Below are positions 56,482 to 64,000 of a stretch of DNA of 64,000 nt, piece after piece. The stretch is from Corythoichthys intestinalis (lineage: Eukaryota > Chordata > Actinopteri > Syngnathiformes > Syngnathidae). The translations under genes and the position numbers were made by a program. Position 1 is the first letter of the stretch. Every line of letters begins with the position of its first letter. The stretch lies in contig NC_080395.1 in NCBI RefSeq assembly GCF_030265065.1, positions 7,806,001-7,870,000 on the forward strand. The letters run 5' to 3'. The notes beneath the pieces were generated by a model. The model worked only from the letters and a program-made list of their open reading frames with translations. It ran no database searches and was not told the DNA's origin.

Positions 56482-58222
56482 CAGAGGATGCGCTAGACTT
56501 TTTCGTTGTCTGTCATTTTGACTGACAGGGTCATAAAAATCTGGTCATAATCTATTTTTACCCGTCACTTAAATTTTTAAAATGATGATAATGACATTGT
56601 GGTGACCCTTTGTTTGGCATAATTCACCTTCCATACTTGTGTGTCCATTTGGCCGAGCGCGTTACCGGCTACGACAGTCACGTGACAGGGACACTTAAGG
56701 CTCAAACACACCAGCAACGTGAACGTCGCGTCAACGATCCCGCCGCGATAATGCACCAGTGACACTCGGCGTCAATTTCCATAGGACACGTTTCACGAGC
56801 AGCGCGTCTGTGGAGCGGCTCGATCGGTTCACGCGAGGATTGCAAGATTGCGCGAGAATAGCGGGTATTTAAAGGTAATAAAACAACAACACTTTGCCTA
56901 TCAGACCCCGCGAATTGGCCAGCTTTCTTTTTGAAACAAGAAAAAAGTCATGTGCTAATGCAAAAAGCAATCCCAATGACAAAGATTTTAACATTTTTTT
57001 TCTTATGAACATTTTTCTAAGCTTTATTGATGTTTTTTCTCAAGTTAAAGCACCACGCAGGAATTAATTTAATTGTGTAGCAGGATTTGTGTATTATTCG
57101 TATTAATTGCAGGTGTTTTAGCTCATTTCAGTTTATTTTATTTATATAGTGAGTTACGATTGCATATTATTTTGAAAATCGACCGGATCCACCGTTTTTT
57201 TACACGAGTGACTTCCGGCCTGCCCGATCCTACCTAGTAGTATTGACGCAGGGGGGGGCTGTGTCTCGCGTCAAAAAACAAACTGCTGTTCTTTTCGCGT
57301 GCGTCGCGTTTAGCGCTTCTGGGACCCGTCTAACACGCGGACGCACTGCGACTGGTGTGCATTGGCTGATTGACTTTAACGGCTGCGTTTCGAAGCATAA
57401 CCGCGGCGAGATCGTTGACGCGATGTTCACGTTGCTGGTGTGTTTGAACCTTTAAGAGCCGCGCGCGGTCCCCTCACTATCCACTCGCTCTCGCTATATG
57501 ATTGGCCGAAGAGTCGAAATGCTCTCCCGTGAAATGCCTGTTTAAAAATGTTCCCGTTGTTACTTCTTGCATTCGCTTATAAGCGCCCATTTAAAAAGGA
57601 AAAGCGATGGATGATACTACACACACAGCGTATTATTAACAAATGTTAAAGTTGTATAATCATATAGCGAGAATAAGGACAAGCGCAGGCCCCCGCGAGG
57701 GGAAATTAATATTCTGTCCGAACAAGCTTAACAGAGAATCCACACCGTGCCATCACACATCAAGCAGATGAATATGTAACTTTTTCTCCGCAGTGACAAA
57801 AACAGCTGACTGTGGCCCCAGTATTAGGTAGCCTACCATATGTAGCATATGGAACAATGAAATTAACAGTTCACCTGCTGTGGCCTGAATGTAGTCTCAC
57901 ACTTTCCTCCTGGTGCGCATGGACTTGAATTGCGTGCCCGCTTGTGCAGTCCCTGTTTTTTCACCTCTTTTATCAACACCATCGTCGTTTTGGGGCTTTT
58001 TGAAGAAACTTCGGACACTCAGTTGCCTTGACATTTTTCAGAGTAAGGCCAACGACGTCACGCATCAAGAGAGACAATAGCTAATTAATATGCTCACTTG
58101 CAACCCTGTGGTCATGGGTGTGAATTGCAACCGGTCAAAATGACGGATGCACTTCAGTTTTTTCCGTCACCGTTTTAAAAAATCGGCCAACGACGGAAAA
58201 TATTCGGTTAACGCGACCCCTG
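56482..58222. mobile_element. hAT element with GGGGTCGCGTTAACC-type ends, copy 1
   Basis: The left end CAGAGGATGCGCTAGAC and right end GTTAACGCGACCCCTG are inverted relatives of the ends at 60358-61437. A clear 8-bp duplication is not visible (CATAT on both sides only). It contains the first exon at 57897-58034 on the minus strand, plus GC-rich sequence at 56740-57480. Confidence 0.7.
57897..58034 (-). CDS. hAT first exon with PIP-box-like motif, copy 1
   Basis: The frame starts MSRQLSVRSFFKKPQNDDG, continues DKRGEKTGT and then diverges to a stop. QLSVRSFF fits the PCNA-interacting consensus Q-x-x-(I/L/M/V)-x-x-F-F. The same start is kept at 60546. No later exon is found in the element. Confidence 0.45.
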   Translation of the reverse strand: MSRQLSVRSFFKKPQNDDGVDKRGEKTGTAQAGTQFKSMRTRRKV

Positions 58223-59139
58223 CATATGTATGTGTTAGACTATATATGTGTTAGACTAATGCAAACCATTATATTGTGTGTGCGATGACGGTACCTTTTT
58301 CCTTCACCATTATTCGTGATTCATCATGCTTTTATGCCATTGGCGTAATCACTGGTCACTCAAACATGTCGGAAGTAGCAGCGAAATTGGATCTTTGTGT
58401 CAGAATGATTCAACAGCGAAATTGGATCTTTGTGTCAGAATGATTCATTTAAAACGTTATACTTAAAAAAAAAAAAGTGCTTTCAAAACCTTTAGTACTT
58501 CAAATAAAAAAATGAGTTCAAAACTTTTTGCTCTCCATAAAAGTGAAACTTGAATAAAAAAACAAAACAAAACAAACAAAAAAAATATATATATTTCAAA
58601 TAAAAAAAAATGTATAATTTTTTTAGGGAAGATTAATTTTATTTTTGAAAATGATTTTGATTGAAGCAACTTTTTCTGGGATTGAATGATTTAGTAACAA
58701 ATGTCCTACCCATAATATGGCCCAAACAAAAAAGGTTTGCTTCAATCACAGAAAACAGTTTAAATGAAAAATTCAAGTCTCAAATATTTTATCGCATTCA
58801 AAAACTTTTCTTCTATGATGGAATTTTTAAAATTTTTCGACTGAAGTGATTTTTCTTTTGAAAATATTTTTTTTGTTTGAAGCAACTTATTTTTTGATTA
58901 AATAATAAAGGCCCAAATGCAAAACTACATTACTTCAATCAAAAAAGTTGTTCCAATCAAAAGAAAAAAATTCAATCAAAAAAAAAAAGTTTTCAAATGC
59001 ATTTTTTTGAGTTTCAAATGTATTTTTTTTGCATTCAAACATTTTTTTTATTTAAGTGACTTTTTAAAATTGAAAATATATATTTTGATTGAAGCGACTT
59101 TTTTTTTTTTGACTGAATAATGACACAAATCTACCTCCA
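58223..59139. repeat. AT-rich stretch with TTGATTGAA-type repeats
   Basis: 58440-59130 is made of TTCAATCAAAAAA/TTTTTGATTGAAGCAACTT units that also occur at 10160-10480. A direct repeat CAGCGAAATTGGATCTTTGT lies at 58379 and 58412. The GACACAAATCTACCTCCAT end near 59112 is inverted at 10170. There is no gene. Confidence 0.5.
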
Positions 59140-59752
59140 TAGAAACCTAGCCCTCCGCAGGGCTAACATTACGTGAGCGAGTGACAGCGAGCGACATCTT
59201 ATTTCTTAGTGTTGAGAATCTACTGCTTTAAGATGACGGCTGTTTACTAACGCCGCCCAGTCTGTCTTTCGCATCTAGTTCTATATAGATATGATATCTA
59301 TGAGGCGCATCAGATGCTACCTGCTACTACCGTAGCATCATTCGGGCGTAGTTTTTATCAACGTCGGAGTAGTTTGTAGCGGCTGTCGGCTGCGGTAAGG
59401 TTTTTTTTTTTATTATTGCTTCTTCCTCTACGCACGTGACATCATCGCGTTGTCCCGCATTAAAAGTATTCCGGGCAAAACATGATGCTTAGACCTGGCA
59501 AAATTAAACGATTTCCCGAGGTGAATAAAATTACTCGGACCAGTTTTTAAACTCGAGTTGGTCGAGTATTCATTTCAGCTCTAAAGTCAACAAGCATGCC
59601 CCAAAACCTTACAAACATATCGCCACATCTGTCTAGTGGCTTGGTGGTGAATTACAGAGCAACGCATCACCTGGCTGGAGAACCATCAAATGTCGAATGA
59701 CGTCGTAGTCACTGCGCAGTCACTGCAACGCGGGAGCATAGCTCAGGCTTAA

Positions 59753-59868
59753 GTGCAGAGAAAAGGCCTTTCTCCAATGTGGGTGCTTGTGTTTTTTTAA
59801 ATTTCCCTTCTCGGTGAATCTTTTACCACAACAAGTATAGACAAAAGGCTTGTCTCTAGTGTGTGTAC
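59753..59868 (-). CDS. Split ZNF gene, middle piece (about 1 finger)
   Basis: Minus-strand text STHTRDKPFVYTCCGKRFTE followed by KGNLKKHKHPHW. The first Cys of the finger is Tyr. It joins upstream to the exon at 62693 and downstream to 54408, with a transposon at each border. Confidence 0.75.
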
Positions 59869-60357
59869 TAGGGATGTCCCAATCCAGGTTTTTGCACTTC
59901 CGATCCGATGCCGATATTGTTTTGCACTTCTGATCCGATACTGGCTGATACCGATACAGGCCTATCTGAGCATGTGTTAAAGTTTAAAGTTATTTAGCCT
60001 CCTTACTTAGTTGTCAAACTCATGTTGAAAAGAGTTTTAGTACTCTTGATAACAACTAGCCAGCTGAATTGGGTGAGTTTGAATAACACACAACGGTTGG
60101 TAACAAGAAACTGACCTGTTTATTCAGTGACAAACACAAAACATTATAAATAACAAATAGAAATGGCATAGTCAGTCAGTTTACAATATTATTTGCACGT
60201 TTTACTGTCTTAAAAAAGCAAAACGCACAAACAACCTCAGTGGAAAATCCCACAAACCCCCCCAAGCTATTAGATGCTTTTAATGTTTCGTGCATTAGTT
60301 ACAATCATTGTATAAAAAGTCTCTCAGGTTTAAATAAATGTCTATTTCAGTATCAAG

Positions 60358-61437
60358 CAGGGGTCGCGTTAACCGAATATTTTCCGTCGTTGACCGGTTT
60401 TTTAAAACGGTGACAGAAAAAACTGAAGTCCATCCGTCATTTTGACAGGTTGCAATTCACACCCCAGACCACAGGGTGGCGAGTGAGCATATTAATTAGC
60501 TATTGTCTCTCTTGATGCGTGACGTCGTTGGCCTTACTCGGAAAAATGTCAAGACAACCGAGTGTCCGAAGTTTCTTCAAAAAGCCCCAAAACAACGATG
60601 GTGTTGATAAAAGAGGTGAAAAAAGAGGGACTGATGCAGTGGAGGATGACAACGAATCAAGTGTATCGCCGGTTCACCCCTCACTGCGGCGAGCAGTTGA
60701 AAACACCGCCAATTACCAGGAAGGGCAGAAATGGTAACACGGTGAAAGCGGCATAAAGCCAAAAAAGCGGACCAGACTAGCCAGAGTCTGAAATTATTTC
60801 AAGGAAAATATGGAGGGTGCCACCACTGTGTCAACTCTTTTTGCTAAGCTAAGCTCGCATACCACGGGAGCACGTCGGCTATGAACGAACACTTGACGCG
60901 CCGTCACCCAGGTGTATTTCGGAAGACAACAGGAAACAACAAGCTAGCGGATTGTAAGTCCATACAACTTTCTAACGATTTTTAAAAAAAAGAAGTTGCC
61001 TTTATGTGCGTCGTATCAACGTGCATTTTTATTTAATAATAATAATAATACATTAAAAATATATATACAGTATATATATAAAATGGAATTATATAATATT
61101 TTATTATTCTTAAATGTATTAGGATCATGGTCCCACTTGGGGGAAAAACAAAAAATATATGTAAATAAATATATATATATCCTGTATATACATAATACAA
61201 TAAAAACATATATGGAAACACAGTACTGGCCTGCTTACTGTAATCCATGACTGCACTAATGTTAGTTACTTTATATTATAAAGTATTATTGTATTGTTGT
61301 GTATATACATATAGTGACTGCATCAAGATATATTCATTTTAAAAATTTAAGTGACGGGTAAAAATAGATTATGACCAGATTTTTATGACCCTGTCAGTCA
61401 AAATGACAGACAACGAAAAAGTCTAGCGCAACCTCTG
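60358..61437. mobile_element. hAT element with GGGGTCGCGTTAACC end, copy 2, exact TSD
   Basis: Ends CAGGGGTCGCGTTAACCG and AGCGCAACCTCTG, flanked by GTATCAAG (60350-60357, 61438-61445). The empty site is visible inverted at 21325-21345. It includes (AAT)n at 61035 and TATATA-rich sequence. Confidence 0.9.
60546..60737 (+). CDS. hAT first exon with PIP-box-like motif, copy 2
   Basis: From ATG 60546 the frame reads MSRQPSVRSFFKKPQNNDGV, an acidic middle (DAVEDDNESSVSPVH) and a stop at 60735. Q-x-x-V-x-x-F-F is intact. It is the N-terminal part of a hAT transposase of the ZMYM/TTF branch, judging by the basic SFF start; the rest is deleted. Confidence 0.5.
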   Translation: MSRQPSVRSFFKKPQNNDGVDKRGEKRGTDAVEDDNESSVSPVHPSLRRAVENTANYQEGQKW

Positions 61438-62099
61438 GTATCAAGTTAAAATTTTAAAACAGCAAATAAAATATTCAAGTCCCCATTCTGTATCAGCAGC
61501 TTTAAACTACCGTACATTCAATTCATTTAATTTTGCGAATCAACTGTTAAAAGTTGTCAAAATTGCTCCCGTTATTCCATAATTTCCCTTCTGTCTACTT
61601 TCGACATGTGAAAGTTTTAAAACTGTTTTGAAGACAGATTCAAGTCAAGATTTTGTCGATTTAGGAGTATTTTAGATAAAAAGTTAATTAGGTTTGCTTG
61701 GAAGGTTCACAACAGCCTACTAGGGAAGTCTCCTGCTTTAAGATGGCGGCCGTTTACCCAATGTTGCTGACGCAGTCGTGTCTGTCGTTTTGCATCTAGT
61801 TCTATATACATATGATATCTATTATCTACAGTTAAACGATGTTGACGTAGTTTGTAGCAGCTGTCAGCAGCAGTCAGGTATTCTTGTTTTTTTATCCAGC
61901 GGCATGAGTTGAGCTAAAGCCGTGAGTTGAGCATTGGCATTACCCGGGTCTACGGCAAGCATGATGTTTACTCTCGGGACGCAATGCGGTCCGTTTCTCA
62001 TCGCGCCGTGTATTAGTTCCGCTTTACTTGACATATTTCAATAATCGGAATTTGGATGTTTGTGAATTGTTCTCGAATCTTCCACGGCTGAATCGCTCT

Positions 62100-62443
62100 G
62101 CGTCTTTACTCACGAGAGATAATGGCTCGTCATCCAGAATGAATTCTTCGGCAATGACTCTTGTTATTCCCTGGGCTTTGGGACTGTCGAGTGCCAGTTT
62201 GTCACGCATAGCAAAAGTTTCTGCCAGTGTTAGTTGTGTAGGACCTTTCTTTTTGTCTTCGGTTTCCTTAACAAACTCCCTATATTGTTTGTGGTGGTAT
62301 TTCGCTAAATGCTTGATCAGGTTGGTTGAATTAAAACTTCTTACAGCTTTACCACCACGCTTGACTTTATTGTGGCATATGTTGTGCTCTGCCTCTTCGT
62401 CTTTGTCGTCCTTTAAGGTGAAATGATCCCACACAGCTGACAT
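62100..62443 (-). CDS. BED-finger exon of a hAT transposase, second copy
   Basis: It matches 20247-20606: MSAVWDHFTLKDDKDEEAEH, then NICHNKVKRGGKAVRS and IKHLAKYHHKQY. The first zinc Cys is His here (AEHNICH), which may weaken folding. The frame continues past the homologous region by about 24 residues to 62024. Confidence 0.7.
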
Positions 62444-62692
62444 TTTTACCGATAAAGTCTCTCGGTAAATTGGGAGACGGTAATGTAGTGTGTTGAAGGT
62501 GTGCCGTAAAATGCGGACCGGATTTTAGGGAAACCGAAGCAAAAACTGGAATGGATTATGTAAATTGAAGCACTGGAAAACCCGGACCGGACTTTTAAAA
62601 AAACTGGATTGGAAGTCTGGATCGGAATTTTTTTCGTGTCGGCCGATCCGATACCGATGCGCATTTTTTTGCCCATATCGGCATCCGATCCG

Positions 62693-64000
62693 ACTCTGCT
62701 TTTCTAAATTAAATCTTCTGAGAAAATCTTTTATCGCGAAGTGTGCCGGTGAAAGGCTTGTCTCCAGTGTGTGTACTCTGATGCTTTTCTAAATGAGCCT
62801 TCTGAGAAAATCTTTTAACGCAAAGTGTGCAGGTGAAAGGCTTGTCTCTAGTGTGTGTACTCAGGTGCTTTTCTAAATTAGCCTTCTGAGAAAATCTTTT
62901 ATAGCAAAGTGTGCAGGTGAAAGGCTTCTCTCCAGTGTGTGTGCGCTTATGTAAATCTAAATTAGCCTTCTGAGAAAATCTTTTACCGCAAAGTGTGCAG
63001 GTAAAAGGCTTCTCTCCAGTGTGTGTGCGCTTATGTATTTCTAATTTAATTTTCTCAGAAAATCTTTTATTGCAAAGTGTGCAGGCAAAAGGCTTCTCTT
63101 CAGCGTGTGTGCTTGCGTGTTTGTTCAATCCTCCCTTCTCGGTGAATCGTTTACCACAACGTGTGCAGACAAAAGGCTTTTCTTCAGTGTGTGCAGTACG
63201 CGTATGTCTCGTCAACTGATACTTTCGACCAAATCTTTCCACACATAGGGAGCAGGCGTAAGGCTTCTCCCCAGTGTGTGTTTGCATGTGTCTGGTCAAC
63301 TGGGACTGAAAATAAAATCTTTTCTCACATAAGGAGCAGGCGAAAGGCTTCTCTCCAGTGTGTGTGTTTGCGTGTCTCTTTAAATTTCCCTTCTCGGCGA
63401 ATCTTTTACCGCAACAAGTGCAGACAAAAGGCTTTTCTCCAGTGTGTGTACGCTTATGATTTTCTAAATGAGAGTTCCAAGAAAATCTTTGATCACAAAA
63501 CGAGCAGGGAAAAGGTTTCTCAACCACGCATTCTTTTGTGTCCCCTTTCATTGATGACTCGTTTAAGAATTTTGAAGCATTTTGGTCAAAGTCATTATCT
63601 TCCTCATCAGTGTTAAAGTCAGAAGAGTGGGACGTTACATCGTCGCTGTCCGAAAGCGGAGCTAAGAGGCTGTCCGGTTGAGACACTCCTCCTCCTTTTG
63701 TTGTCAGGTGCTGAAAGGAGCTGTCACTCGAAGGTTTCGCTGCTCCGCTCTCTTTGTTTGGACCTTCATTTTCTTCACCCGCGCGTTCTTTTCTGTCTCT
63801 TTTCAGTGATGACTTTTTTAAGGATTTCGAACCATCAAAGTCTTTATCCTCATCATCTGTGTTAAAATCAGAAGAGTGTGACGTTACGTCGTCCCTGTCC
63901 GAGAGCGGGGCTAACAAACAGTCAGGTTGCGATCGTGCCTCTCCTTTTGCTGTCAGGTGTGGAAATGAGCTGTCGCTCGAAGGTTTCACTACACCGCTCT
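62693..64000 (-). CDS. Split ZNF gene, main piece (9-10 fingers), runs off the window
   Basis: The frame enters from beyond the right edge. The acidic module occurs twice in tandem ([20 protein letters not shown] and [20 protein letters not shown], each followed by LLAPLSD and SSDFNTD), the first copy being fused after KERAG. Nine canonical fingers follow, starting FPCSFCDQRFSWNSHLENH; the tenth has lost both Cys (FTGTLRDKRFSQKI) just before the hAT insertion at 62692. One linker is extended (HTRTAHTEEKP). Without the 3' pieces it would end in transposon-derived sequence. Confidence 0.8.

Larger units (their letters stand above)
55427..59583. mobile_element. hAT-like element split by later insertions, exact TSD
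   Basis: The left part (TAGGGCAGCAGCTATCG, 55427-55650) and right part (59140-59583, ending CATTTCAGCTCTA) are the two halves of the inverted form of 23870-24998. AAGTCAAC flanks it (55419-55426, 59584-59591). About 3.5 kb of other sequence lies between them. Confidence 0.75.
54412..59748. mobile_element. Harbinger-like transposon inside the ZNF finger exon
   Basis: Inverted ends GGCCGAGTTATGCTTCCGCG and CGGGAGCATAGCTCAGGC are flanked by 3-bp CAA/TAA, close to the TWA preference of Harbinger elements. It carries a MADF/Myb-like exon (+) and a decayed Harbinger transposase (-), the two genes expected in this superfamily. A hAT element (55427-59583), itself filled with other insertions, has expanded it to 5.3 kb. 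Confidence 0.75.
59869..62692. mobile_element. hAT element in the ZNF finger exon
   Basis: The left end TAGGGATGTCCCAATCC matches 19979-21814 in inverse. The right end lacks the last 20 or so terminal bases, so the target duplication is not seen and the flank has lost a few bases. It carries a BED exon at 62100 and a nested hAT at 60358-61437. Confidence 0.8.

Noticed and set aside
61035-61250. Mutually antisense Ile/Tyr-rich frames.
   Set aside because: They are translations of AT-rich microsatellite-like sequence inside a hAT element.
62709-63500. Regular 84-bp repeats that could be mistaken for a satellite or a CRISPR-like array (also 16657-17500 and 34518-35500).
   Set aside because: The period equals 28 codons and the repeats are C2H2 fingers with TGEKP linkers on the minus strand.

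Overview
The window looks like nuclear DNA of a ray-finned (probably percomorph) fish. It holds a cluster of Cys2-His2 zinc-finger (ZNF) genes, all on the minus strand, buried in DNA transposons with Tc1-like, hAT, Harbinger and THAP-encoding members plus one LINE. I see no prokaryotic operon, CRISPR array, rRNA or tRNA, and no convincing retrovirus-like or Polinton-like element.

Layout. 1-13.8 kb is a stack of nested transposons on a segment shared with 22.5-26.1 kb and 43.4-49.1 kb. 13.8-18.0 kb holds two ZNF exons with a Tc1-like element between them. 18.0-32.2 kb is again nested transposons, several with exact 8-bp target duplications, plus a broken THAP copy. 32.2-36.1 kb holds a Tc1-like copy split by a compact THAP element, then a third ZNF exon. 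36.2-41.2 kb holds a LINE scrap, a full-length Tc1-like element, a ZNF finger remnant, a P2X7-like/THAP exon pair and a ZNF acidic exon without fingers. 41-49 kb is hAT-rich. 49.1-51.8 kb is a LINE with a 643-residue open reverse transcriptase frame. 52.4-53.1 kb is a hAT derivative. 54.3-64.0 kb is one ZNF finger exon cut into three by a Harbinger-like element (itself full of other insertions) and a hAT element.

How it fits together. The ZNF genes share one design: a splice acceptor, an acidic N-terminal module with (I/V)K(Q/E/S)E motifs, then fingers. In three genes the fingers are built from a repeated four-finger block (4, 8+1 and 11-12 fingers). The genes and their upstream segments appear to have multiplied by segmental duplication, so paralogues inside the window act as empty-site references for later insertions. 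Many transposon copies are internally deleted but keep a first coding exon (THAP, BED, YqaJ-companion or PIP-box-like), in several cases with a splice donor; this, and the convergent two-exon THAP elements with AT target duplications, are the most unusual signals here. Family names come from motif recognition by eye; no database search was possible.
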